Shown here piece after piece: positions 18,042-26,340 of a stretch of 64,000 bases of DNA (position 1 is its first letter; each line of letters opens with the position of its first letter). The position numbers and the translations under genes are program-made. Source of the stretch: Photobacterium obscurum. Its GTDB lineage: Bacteria > Pseudomonadota > Gammaproteobacteria > Enterobacterales > Vibrionaceae. The notes under the pieces are model-generated. The model made no database searches, was not told where the DNA came from, and was given only the letters and a program-made list of their open reading frames with translations. Location of the stretch: contig NZ_JAKRRW010000012.1 of assembly GCF_026191635.1 (NCBI RefSeq), forward strand, positions 90,141 to 154,140. Direction: 5' to 3'.

Positions 18042-18833
18042 CTAAAGCTCCGATACACTATTTCGTGACAAATAGGCCGGGTTATAGAACTTCGCCTCCA
18101 GCGCCATCGGTACAATCTCCTGATACTCAATCACGGTTTTCTTATTGGGCTGAATTCGGTCTAGCAATGTCATTGAGACGACCCCAGTGAGTGAATCTCG
18201 CAGCCCTTTGGTAAACCACGCTTCTTTTGCTAATTTTCCAGAACGTAGGTACAAGTTTGCCTTAATCGGGAAGTCACTGCCCTGCTCAAGCCAAAGCTCT
18301 ATCCGCTGATAGCTGGCCCCAGACGTTTTGGCCGTTAGTTCCAGCTGAATAGTGTTCAGGCTCTCCGTCGATGGTAGCTGCAATTTTGTTTCCTTAACCC
18401 ATTGGCCTTGGTAGTCCTCACTCCAGGTTAAAGTCGATATGTCGCCAACCGATGCTTCTCCCAGCAGCTTTTGCATCGGTGTAATGCGGATCGGACGACG
18501 ACTTTTCGGCATCAGCAGCCAGTAGTTATCACCCAGCATCAGCATTTTCTGTCCTGCCTCCACCTGCGACTTGAACACCACTAGCGATTCACGATTAGGA
18601 CGGGTATAAACATTATATTTGCGGGTTTTATCAAGCTCACCGTTTTCATACAGCAACACCTGTGACACGACTTTTGCAGCATCTGCATCCAAACGATACT
18701 GATCTGCACGTTTTAAAATCTCGCCAACTGTCTTTTCCGGTTGTGCATTAACATTACCGGCCAATAACCCCAGCAAAACCATCAACACTGCTTGTTGAAT
18801 CCGTTTCCTATTACATACAAACCATTTATACAT
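18042..18833 (-). CDS. Outer membrane lipoprotein-sorting protein family (LolA-like fold)
   Basis: 263 aa with a signal peptide ending in NVNAQ. The body (VGEILKRADQYR, YNVYTRPNRESLVVFKSQ, MLMLGDNYWLLMPKSRRP) matches the periplasmic family annotated as outer-membrane lipoprotein-sorting protein, which shares the open beta-barrel of LolA/LolB. It probably carries a hydrophobic ligand from the ABC exporter to the outer-membrane protein encoded next. ATG at 18833, overlapping the permease stop; longer in-frame starts have no ribosome site. Confidence 0.82.
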   Translation of the reverse strand: MYKWFVCNRKRIQQAVLMVLLGLLAGNVNAQPEKTVGEILKRADQYRLDADAAKVVSQVLLYENGELDKTRKYNVYTRPNRESLVVFKSQVEAGQKMLMLGDNYWLLMPKSRRPIRITPMQKLLGEASVGDISTLTWSEDYQGQWVKETKLQLPSTESLNTIQLELTAKTSGASYQRIELWLEQGSDFPIKANLYLRSGKLAKEAWFTKGLRDSLTGVVSMTLLDRIQPNKKTVIEYQEIVPMALEAKFYNPAYLSRNSVSEL

Positions 18834-20127
18834 AAGAGAGTGCCTCCGTAATGGATCTGTTCGTTCCTTTTCGCGCAGAGAAATAAGCAGCAAGCAGGCA
18901 AATGATGAGTACGCTGCCAGTGGCATACGTCACAAGCGGTAATGAAAAATAAACATGAATAGGATAACCTTCAGCATGCCCCGGTGGTGGTGGCATGTTA
19001 ATTTCAACCACCATCAGCAGCAATGTCGTTGCTAGCGTCATCAATCCGCCAATCACCGAACCGATCACCGCCAAAAGCCCCGACTCCAGCATAAATCCAC
19101 CAACAATCTCTCTCGGGTAGCTGCCTAGCGCAGATAAGGTTCCAATCTCCCGGGTTCGCTCGGTCACCGACATGGTCATGGTATTAAACAGGGAAACGAA
19201 CACGACCAACCCCATAACCGCTCCCATGATGCCGAATATGCGGTTATACAAGCTCTTCACGCTGGTATAGAAAAACGCACGGTCTTGCCAGGGAGTCAGC
19301 TCAATCAACTGCTCAGAGTCCATCGCCATGAGTTGGCTATCAATAACCGACAACAGGGCTTCAGTCTGATCCGTGCTATACAAAAAAACCGATAAAGTGC
19401 TGACTTTGTCTGATGCCAGTAACTCTTGCGCTGACTGGATTTGAATATAAAGCTGGCGCTTATCTAACTCCGGGACACCTGTTGAGTAAGTCCCATGAAC
19501 CTTAAAGTCGACCGCGTTCAGCGCACCATCACTGGTTGTTACTAATAAGGTTATCCAGTCCCCCACCTCAACATCCATATTTCTCGCCAAATCAGCACCC
19601 AACATCACTTCCGGCTCCAGCGGATCGTAGCGGCTTGATGTGATATCAGATAATGTTTTGCCTTCTCGCATACCCAAAAAAGGGCCTTTGAGGTCAAACT
19701 CTCGGTCGTTGACACCTGTACCGGTAAAAATCGTCGATTTACTGCCATTGGAAATCAGTCCACTAAAATACACCCGTGGCTGAACGGCACGAACATCGTC
19801 GTTTTTCATGAGCACGTTAATCATGGCTCGGGTATGACTCAAACCATTGCTCAGCGGCATCTCCTCGTCTTTTTCGAAGTATCCCGGTTGGCTCAGGGTA
19901 ATATGACCCGTCTCTCTGGCGGTTGACTCTTCAAGTGATTCATAGGTGTACAAGCCAAACCCGCCTGCAGACGTCAAAGCAAAGATGGCAATGGCTATGA
20001 TCATGACGGACAACAGACTACGTCGCCCGTTTCGTAGTAGATTCAGCCATGCTAATTTGAGGTGGTATGGCATAACCAGGTCTGTCAGGTTACCGCTCCC
20101 TAATTTACCAAGTTCTAACTTACCCAT
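18826..20127 (-). CDS. ABC transporter permease, MacB/LolE-FtsX type
   Basis: 433 aa. One N-terminal helix (LLSVMIIAIAIFALTSAGGF), a large periplasmic MacB-like domain (about residues 65-275), and three C-terminal FtsX-type helices (FGIMGAVMGLVVFVSLFNTM, LLAVIGSVIGGLMTLATTLL, LVTYATGSVLIICLLAAYFS). Such type VII ABC proteins extract or push substrates mechanically in the envelope rather than pumping through the membrane. Start at ATG 20127 with a perfect AGGAGG located inside the end of the ATPase gene. Confidence 0.9.
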   Translation of the reverse strand: MGKLELGKLGSGNLTDLVMPYHLKLAWLNLLRNGRRSLLSVMIIAIAIFALTSAGGFGLYTYESLEESTARETGHITLSQPGYFEKDEEMPLSNGLSHTRAMINVLMKNDDVRAVQPRVYFSGLISNGSKSTIFTGTGVNDREFDLKGPFLGMREGKTLSDITSSRYDPLEPEVMLGADLARNMDVEVGDWITLLVTTSDGALNAVDFKVHGTYSTGVPELDKRQLYIQIQSAQELLASDKVSTLSVFLYSTDQTEALLSVIDSQLMAMDSEQLIELTPWQDRAFFYTSVKSLYNRIFGIMGAVMGLVVFVSLFNTMTMSVTERTREIGTLSALGSYPREIVGGFMLESGLLAVIGSVIGGLMTLATTLLLMVVEINMPPPPGHAEGYPIHVYFSLPLVTYATGSVLIICLLAAYFSARKGTNRSITEALSYV

Positions 20128-20813
20128 CTCATTGCCTCCTGCAGGATCTTCCCGTCCAGTAATTCGATTGTTCGGTCGCAATGTTCGGCCATACGAGGAT
20201 CATGGGTCGCTACGATAAACGTTGTTCCCTGTTCGTGACCAAGCTCCTTCATGATGTCGATTACCCCATTGGCGGTCTGGCTGTCCAAACTGGCAGTCGG
20301 CTCATCGGCAATCACCAAACTTGGCTGATGCACCAGTGCCCGGGCAATCGCCACCCGTTGCTGCTGTCCCCCAGATAGGTGATCCGGTCGATGGTCGATA
20401 TACTTCCCAAGGCCAACCTTTTCCAGCATTTGTTTGGCCTGACGCTGTTGTTCTTGCTTGGTAAGCCCATTGAGATGCAACGGATAAGCGACGTTTTCCA
20501 ACGCCGTCATCACCGGCACGAGATTGAACTTTTGAAACACGAAGCCTAGCTGGACTCGGCGAAATGCAGCTGCTTCCAAAGGAGTCTTCGGAGCCGGTTG
20601 CATTGATGATGGGTTGGGGCCAAATAGCACTTCCCCCTGATAGTCCATATCCAGCAAGCCAAGTACATTCAGCAAAGTACTTTTCCCTGAACCTGACGGC
20701 CCGCACAGTGCCACCATTTCCCCACGCCCGACAGAGCCTGACACTCCGTTTAAGGCATGAACGTCCTGTTTTCCCAACAAATAACGCTTCTGAATCATAG
20801 AGAACTGAATCAT
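20115..20813 (-). CDS. ABC transporter ATP-binding protein, LolD/MacB type
   Basis: 232 aa. Walker A GPSGSGKST, Q-loop FVFQKFNLVP, signature LSGGQQQRVAIARAL, Walker B LVIADEPTASLD and H-loop VATHDPRM. It powers the permease encoded immediately downstream (13-nt overlap). ATG 20813 (MIQFSMIQKRY) has AAAGG just upstream; an upstream extension to 20846 would run into the preceding gene. Confidence 0.92.
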   Translation of the reverse strand: MIQFSMIQKRYLLGKQDVHALNGVSGSVGRGEMVALCGPSGSGKSTLLNVLGLLDMDYQGEVLFGPNPSSMQPAPKTPLEAAAFRRVQLGFVFQKFNLVPVMTALENVAYPLHLNGLTKQEQQRQAKQMLEKVGLGKYIDHRPDHLSGGQQQRVAIARALVHQPSLVIADEPTASLDSQTANGVIDIMKELGHEQGTTFIVATHDPRMAEHCDRTIELLDGKILQEAMRWVS

Positions 20814-20823
20814 ACCTTTCTCC

Positions 20824-21477
20824 CTAGGCCTCAGTGATTGATACACGGGCTTTCTGTGTTAGGGGATGGTTTGCATCATTGCGCTCCATTACGGCTAGCC
20901 ACGTTTTAGCCTGAGGCAAATCTTCAGCCCGAATAGCCGCCTCGATGGCATAGCCGTATATCCAAGCAGTCGCTGCAAATGGCGCCTGCGAAAACTCCGG
21001 TTGGGCTAACAAGGAAAGGTAGATATCGTAACCACGCTCGAAGCGGTTAAACATATCAGGTAGCAAAGTGTATGTAGACGCTGAAATGGCCTGAGTCAGA
21101 TAGGATTCCGGCACCCCTTGCAGTACCTGTTGCTCTTGCAGCGGAATGGGATTAGCAGCGAGTAGGTTGAGCCCTTTATCTATTTTTGCCAACCCCTGCT
21201 CGACATATTTCATCGCCGTCCAGGGCATCCAGGCATCACGGCCCTTTAATGTTTCGGCGCTACCTAAATAGGCTAATGTGACGGGCTTAGCCCCTTCCCT
21301 TTCAATGAGGCTCTCTAGTTGTTGATAAACCGTATCAACTTTGGTTTTATCCCCGGCAGCCGCTTGATTATACTGGCTGATCATCTCTTCTAATGGAGTG
21401 GCTAGCACAAAGGCAGGAGCAAGCAAGAGCATGCTGAACAATACAACCTGTAGCCTGTAAGTAATCTTCTTTTTCAT
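20824..21477 (-). CDS. Secreted hypothetical protein, first gene of the ABC/LytTR operon
   Basis: 217 aa with a signal peptide (MKKKITYRLQVVLFSMLLLA ending near VLATP). The mature protein is all-helical and looks TPR-like (LEEMISQYNQAAAGDKTK, LAYLGSAETLKGRDAW, IYGYAIEAAIRAEDLPQAKT). Family not recognised. It probably binds or scaffolds the substrate or partner proteins of the exporter in the periplasm. The ATG at 21477 is preceded by GGAGAGACAG. It begins the operon; paired repeats lie 67-122 bp upstream. Confidence 0.72.
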   Translation of the reverse strand: MKKKITYRLQVVLFSMLLLAPAFVLATPLEEMISQYNQAAAGDKTKVDTVYQQLESLIEREGAKPVTLAYLGSAETLKGRDAWMPWTAMKYVEQGLAKIDKGLNLLAANPIPLQEQQVLQGVPESYLTQAISASTYTLLPDMFNRFERGYDIYLSLLAQPEFSQAPFAATAWIYGYAIEAAIRAEDLPQAKTWLAVMERNDANHPLTQKARVSITEA

Positions 21478-21543
21478 TGTCTGTCTCTCCAATTGTTTGG
21501 GTATGACGACAAGAATAAACAAGATGATTTGGTGAAAATTCAC

Positions 21544-21599
21544 ATTGCGATAAATTGCAACTTAGGTGCGCGAATAAGGGAAAATTGCGACTGAATTGT
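21544..21599. promoter_or_regulatory. Paired direct repeats upstream of the ABC/LytTR operon
   Basis: ATTGCGATAAATTGC (21544-21558) and ATTGCGACTGAATTG (21584-21598) are near-identical direct repeats with a 40-bp period, about four helical turns, 67 bp upstream of the operon's first gene. LytTR regulators typically bind two direct repeats, so this is a candidate autoregulatory operator. The remaining part of the 21600-21882 gap shows only AT-rich sequence. Confidence 0.4.
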
Positions 21600-21882
21600 C
21601 TTACTCTTTAGAAGACTGCCTATTACGCCTTGAGCGAAATCGGGCATGAGGTGGCGTGGAGTGTTTGAATACTCATCGATAAATACTTAAAGCCTGAGTT
21701 TCATCGCCTCAGTCCAATCATTTTATCCCCTTCTTAAGATGGTCATCGCAAGATAAGATATAAATAGCAATGCACTCAAAGTCATATAGTAAATATATTA
21801 AGCTAGTATATTTTTATGATTGGATTATCATGATAAATTAAGGCAACTACCATAACGATCCAACAAGATATAACTAAAAAAT

Positions 21883-23391
21883 ATGCAAGAGCCAAATGAG
21901 AGACTAGTAACACTGTTTTGCTATGAAAATAAATCAGCTGGGTTGCTGATGCGAAGCAGCTTGAATGCTCTATGCAAAGTAGAAGCCTATCACTCAAACC
22001 GCAAAGGGGATGTTATTCACCTTTTAGAACATCACTCTATCCAGCTGATGTTCGTTGCTGGCTCTGAAGAATATATTAAAGAGATATATCACAACATTAA
22101 TAGTGTATATAAAAACAAAACTCTCGCTGATAACCTCAGAACCATTATCGTTGCAATTCCAAAAATATTGAATACTCAGTCATTAAACTTCCTTGTAGAA
22201 CAAGGATACGATCTGATTTTAGATGATAGCTATCAGTTAAGAGATTTTAAAAATAAATTTTCACCTCTCTATAATAAACTAAAAGCAAGGCGTTTACTGG
22301 CAAACAAATTGGAAAAGCTAGAGATAACGGAAAAACTGTATTTGCAGATTGTTATTAAGTTTATATCCGATCACCGTCTGGTTAAACTTATATTCAAAGA
22401 TTACATTGAAAGAAAGTACAATATTGCACTCCTTGAAGCTCTCTATAAGAAGACAAATAAAATTAGTTTATTGACTGAGTTAACACACTACTTTGTCGAG
22501 GACACCCGCTCCCAACGTGGTCTTGTATACTCCGCAGAATTATTAAAAACAAACCCCTGGTCGTTCCGGGCAAACCATACGCTGAGTAAGTATCACATAG
22601 CTAAGTCACCAGAAAAATCACTGGCATATTTTTTAAAGACAGATCCAAGTAAGCTGTGTGAAACAGAGCCTGACTTCATCTTTGAACTGCTGGCAAAAAA
22701 TAAGTCTAGCCACTCTATTGACATTCTAAATCAATATATTTTAGCACGGAAAGATGCTATTTTAGACCTAATTATATCAGCATCAAACCGAAGTTTATAC
22801 CAACCAAAATTACTGAGAAAGCTTTTTGTAAAAGTGTTAAGCAACAAGCGAATCAAGATAAATATCACAAAAAAAATAAGTCAAAACCATTCAAAACAAA
22901 CGGGTTTCGTACTGTCTATTATGCCAATATTGTTGGCGGGAAAATCCTATGCGGCAAGTGAATTAATAGTACGCGAAATCCGCTCTTTAGAAGATACAGA
23001 CATATCACCTAAAGAAGCCGTTGTTTATTCGTTGATGTTTTCCCTGCTTGGAAGAAACAGTTACGCTAAAAAAATTACGTTAGATGACAATCTAGAGGCG
23101 ATTAGTCAGCTGCAGAAAGATAATATTTCAAAAACATTCGATACATTAGAAAAAGAAGTAAAATCACAAATTAAAACGATTTTAGCATGCAATAATGCAG
23201 ACGATATCTTCAATCATTATAAACAATACCCATTGTCTAGCGAATTATTACACGCGACCTGCTTGTCATTAAACAAATTAGATATAAATGACGATCGATT
23301 TAAAAAAGTAATCAATACCTCTATTTTTCTTGAAACATCTGCAGAAAAACGAGATGAATTGAGGCAGATAAAATCACAAGTATTTAAATGA
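21883..23391 (+). CDS. Hypothetical protein: pseudo-receiver domain plus helical repeats
   Basis: 502 aa, markedly AT-rich compared with its neighbours. Residues 1-135 look like a response-regulator receiver fold (strand LVTLFCYENKS, strand IQLMFVAG, strand LRTIIVAIPK, then GYDLILDDSYQLRDF), but the usual phospho-accepting Asp on strand 3 is replaced (LMFVAG), so it would be a non-phosphorylated pseudo-receiver. The rest is helical, TPR-like (SAELLKTNPWSFRANHTLSK), with a charged tail. No membrane segment. I know no named homologue. It stands alone, divergent from the ABC/LytTR operon. Confidence 0.7.
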   Translation: MQEPNERLVTLFCYENKSAGLLMRSSLNALCKVEAYHSNRKGDVIHLLEHHSIQLMFVAGSEEYIKEIYHNINSVYKNKTLADNLRTIIVAIPKILNTQSLNFLVEQGYDLILDDSYQLRDFKNKFSPLYNKLKARRLLANKLEKLEITEKLYLQIVIKFISDHRLVKLIFKDYIERKYNIALLEALYKKTNKISLLTELTHYFVEDTRSQRGLVYSAELLKTNPWSFRANHTLSKYHIAKSPEKSLAYFLKTDPSKLCETEPDFIFELLAKNKSSHSIDILNQYILARKDAILDLIISASNRSLYQPKLLRKLFVKVLSNKRIKINITKKISQNHSKQTGFVLSIMPILLAGKSYAASELIVREIRSLEDTDISPKEAVVYSLMFSLLGRNSYAKKITLDDNLEAISQLQKDNISKTFDTLEKEVKSQIKTILACNNADDIFNHYKQYPLSSELLHATCLSLNKLDINDDRFKKVINTSIFLETSAEKRDELRQIKSQVFK

Positions 23392-23540
23392 CAGCAATAG
23401 GCTTATAGTTAAGCCTTATTGATTAATTCGTAAATTTCCTTTGCTAGCATATAATTATGGCTGTAGGAGAATACCAGCTTACTCGAAGGGCGATTTGCTG
23501 ATATCCCCAAACTGCCTCAAGATGCTTGGGTATAGTACAA

Positions 23541-23562
23541 AACGACAGCTCAAGCTGCCGTT
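23541..23562. terminator. Possible terminator hairpin
   Basis: AACGACAGCT / AGCTGCCGTT can form an imperfect stem between the convergent genes ending at 23391 and 23574. It lacks a convincing T-run on either strand. Confidence 0.3.
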
Positions 23563-23573
23563 TAGGCCGTCGG

Positions 23574-24026
23574 TTAAACCATTTCCTGCTGTACTATTGT
23601 GCGGGCTTCTATAGCCTGGATGCTATCAACAAGAAGCTGCGACAGAGTCGCTTTTTGGTTCGTATTAAAATCAAACATTACAACCTTCGCCGTGCCTGTT
23701 GTGGCTACTGCGCCAAGCTTTTGGCTCACAATTGCGTATTCCATCGTAAAACGATCATCTTTTAGCTCAGAAACACGACTGCCGATATAAAGCGTATCAG
23801 GAAAAGTAACCGGTAACTTATAGCAACAACTGGTTTCACTCAATACTGGCCCTACTCCCGTTTTATGCATTTCTTCCATCAAGGCAACTTCACGAAAATA
23901 TTCTATTCGAGCCGTTTCAAAATAGCGGAAATACACCACATTATTGACATGATTAAACGCATCCATCTCACCCCAGGCAACCGGCACCTTGGTGATCACT
24001 GGATACTCATTTAAAAGCTCTTTCAT
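23574..24026 (-). CDS. Acyl-CoA thioesterase, 4HBT/YbgC type
   Basis: 150 aa hotdog-fold protein. The 4-hydroxybenzoyl-CoA thioesterase signature is visible at residues 19-38 (GEMDAFNHVNNVVYFRYFE), with the catalytic Asp and the HVNN turn. It should hydrolyse short- or medium-chain acyl-CoA thioesters. It is not next to tol-pal genes, so it need not be YbgC itself. Single-gene unit preceded by AAGGAGCAC. Confidence 0.85.
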   Translation of the reverse strand: MKELLNEYPVITKVPVAWGEMDAFNHVNNVVYFRYFETARIEYFREVALMEEMHKTGVGPVLSETSCCYKLPVTFPDTLYIGSRVSELKDDRFTMEYAIVSQKLGAVATTGTAKVVMFDFNTNQKATLSQLLVDSIQAIEARTIVQQEMV

Positions 24027-24405
24027 CTGTGCTCCTTGCTATAGGTGTAAAATATTGCCGCCAAAATCAATATGCTCTCCCCGACAAATGAATAGCGGCC
24101 TAGAGTATTTAATCTAGACCTGGGATCGTAATTTGGCAAAAATCAATGTTTGTTCTCCGCTTCACTTCACCAGAAAAGCCCGCCAACTCCACATATCCAT
24201 AGGCCACCTTGTAGCACGCTAGCGACGTTTTGCATTTTAGCCCCGTCTAGAACTGGTCAAGATTTCTCCAGTTATGAAAGCGCCGTGTAAATTTCCGCCG
24301 AGAAATCGCTAAGCGCCTTATTTTATAAGGGAACAGGGGCTATTTTAGGGTATCCTTAGCCACCTTTTTTTATCGCTTGGCGGCATATACCGACAAGCTG
24401 AAATT
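24027..24405. other. Gene-free stretch
   Basis: 379 bp between divergent genes. I see no tRNA, repeat or stable hairpin and no clear promoter boxes. Confidence 0.5.
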
Positions 24406-25494
24406 ATGAACCTGATGGCTCATAGAAACAGAACCAATTTTATGCTTTACAACGAAAATTTACCGGTACGGTACCCGAAAGGGTCATTTGCGATGTGGAC
24501 GGTATACAGCTTCACGGGTGCATCCATTTTTGCTTCAATCATTTTCTCTCTGCTACTGTTTTTGTCGATTGACGAAAATCCGGTTATGCAGCTTCTCTTT
24601 GGTGGCCTGGCTGTCATTTTTGAACTGGGTAAGTTTTTTGCCTGGTATGAATTTGGTGAGCGCCGGGCTCGTCGAAACTATACCGGTGCTTTCTCGGCAT
24701 TTGCCTTCTATGCGGTTCTCGCAGCGATCTCAATTGGTGGCTCAGTCGGTGGCATAAACAGCGCAACCAACAAGGCGCAGAGCCATGTCAATGTTCAGCA
24801 GAGTAAGATCAATAGTTACAACATGCAGATCGAAGCAATCGAGAAACAAATTGAACTAAACAATGTTGCGGCCGAAAAATACATTCAGATGGAGCGGATT
24901 GCTACGGGGGTAACCCGTATCCAGCGAGAAAACGACAAGCTACGTCAACAACAGCAAGATCTGGCTACCGAACGCGATAGCCTGCCAGTTGTCAGCCAGG
25001 GCTCGGTCATTGGCCTTATCGACAGCTTGGCTAAGTCACTCAATGTACAGACCCAGACTGCGCAGCTAGGCCTGGTTGTTTTCTTATCCGTGCTGCTAGA
25101 TTTCTTCGCCGCATTCTTTGTTGGCTTGATCGGCGAGGAGCTACGCTTCCGGAACCAGTTTCGTAGCATGAACCCAATCACCATAAATGCGTTCTCGGCT
25201 ACCGAACCCAAAGAGCCAGAGCTACTAACAAATCACATGGAAGCCGGTCAGGATGCAGAAACCTGTGATATACCCGATATTCAAGCCGAGCCTGAAGCGC
25301 CCAAAACGGCTTATGAGAACGTCATAGATGCGCTGAGTAATAACCAAGTCAACTGTACCAAGCGGGCCGTGACGCGATTTTTGAAGCTCACCAGCGAAGA
25401 AGTCGACGACATCTTTAAGCAGTTGCTCGAGGAGGGCATTGTCAGCAAGAAGCCAAACAATCACTATCAATGGCACGGTGTAACCGAAAGCTAA
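24406..25494 (+). CDS. Inner-membrane coiled-coil protein with C-terminal winged-helix-like segment
   Basis: 362 aa, family not recognised. Three membrane helices in about residues 30-115 (including MQLLFGGLAVIFELGKFFAW), a long coiled coil at about 125-195 (IEAIEKQIELNNVAAEKYIQ, LRQQQQDLATERDSL), a fourth membrane helix at about 210-232 (GLVVFLSVLLDFFAAFFVGL), then an acidic linker and a soluble C-terminus (YENVIDALSNNQVNCTKRAV ... VDDIFKQLLEEGIVSKK) that resembles a small winged-helix module. Followed by a strong terminator. The translation start is uncertain: ATGs at 24406, 24415 and 24442 are possible and none has a strong ribosome site. Confidence 0.72.
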   Translation: MNLMAHRNRTNFMLYNENLPVRYPKGSFAMWTVYSFTGASIFASIIFSLLLFLSIDENPVMQLLFGGLAVIFELGKFFAWYEFGERRARRNYTGAFSAFAFYAVLAAISIGGSVGGINSATNKAQSHVNVQQSKINSYNMQIEAIEKQIELNNVAAEKYIQMERIATGVTRIQRENDKLRQQQQDLATERDSLPVVSQGSVIGLIDSLAKSLNVQTQTAQLGLVVFLSVLLDFFAAFFVGLIGEELRFRNQFRSMNPITINAFSATEPKEPELLTNHMEAGQDAETCDIPDIQAEPEAPKTAYENVIDALSNNQVNCTKRAVTRFLKLTSEEVDDIFKQLLEEGIVSKKPNNHYQWHGVTES

Positions 25495-25519
25495 CAACTT
25501 TCAGATTCTGAATAAACTT

Positions 25520-25554
25520 GCCCGCAGTACGAAAAATCGACTGCGGGCTTTTTT
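25520..25554 (+). terminator. Rho-independent terminator
   Basis: Nine-base-pair stem GCCCGCAGT (25520-25528) / ACTGCGGGC (25540-25548), then six T (25549-25554), 26 bp after the stop of the coiled-coil membrane protein. Confidence 0.92.
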
Positions 25555-25674
25555 ATAAGGAAAATAAGCCAAAGCAGTCGTTATTTCCGCAATCTAAACT
25601 TGCGGCAGATCACAGTTTTATTGTGCGGTGTTTTTTATATGATGAGAAAGTCAGCTTACAAGGAAATATAAAAT

Positions 25675-26175
25675 ATGAAAAAGATGAACTTACTTGTCGT
25701 TGCTATGATTGCGGTATTACCAGCTGTATCACAGGCTCAAGATGTGCAGACTTTCGTTGGTGCGAATTATGAACATGGCTCAGTCCATGTCGGAAGCAGC
25801 AGTACCAGCATGGATGGGGTTAAGTTTCAGGCCGGAAGCCAACTGAAATGGGGAACATTAAAAGGTACAGCCGCAACACTTAGTGGAGAAGGCGCAGAAT
25901 ATGACAACTACTCAGTCGCAGTCGAAAAGCCATTTAACATTGAACAATCCAACGTCTTCATCTCACCAGAAGCCGGCATTACCTATACTCATTTTGAAAA
26001 TGATGCATTCAATAACTCAGACTTCGGACTCATGGCTGGGGCTTCGGCTGGTTACAACTTCAATAAACAATTCCAGATTGTAAGTAACTACAATCACTCC
26101 TTCGGGATGAAGCCACACCAGGATAATATTGATGAAGATAGTGTAAGCGTTGGGCTGAACTACCGATTCAACTAA
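25675..26175 (+). CDS. Small outer-membrane beta-barrel protein
   Basis: 166 aa with a signal peptide (MKKMNLLVVAMIAVLPAVSQ, cut before QDVQ). The mature 145 residues alternate polar and hydrophobic (QTFVGANYEHGSVHVG, FISPEAGITYTHFEND, FGLMAGASAGYNFNKQF) and end in VSVGLNYRFN, a beta-signal-like tail, so an eight-strand barrel is likely. Function unknown. ATG 25675 has AAGGAAAT upstream. A stem-loop follows at about 26209-26241 without a T-tract. Confidence 0.82.
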   Translation: MKKMNLLVVAMIAVLPAVSQAQDVQTFVGANYEHGSVHVGSSSTSMDGVKFQAGSQLKWGTLKGTAATLSGEGAEYDNYSVAVEKPFNIEQSNVFISPEAGITYTHFENDAFNNSDFGLMAGASAGYNFNKQFQIVSNYNHSFGMKPHQDNIDEDSVSVGLNYRFN

Positions 26176-26340
26176 TGTAAACCAAAATTGGCTACCTAAC
26201 TACAAAGCTAGCTCCTCCGTCTGTATTACGGTACGGGGGAGCTCACTTCCATTAGTGATAAATTAATACAATCAGTTACACTGAAGTAATACAGTCTTCA
26301 TTTTTCACACCTGATTAAAATGGAATTCAAATTTATACTA

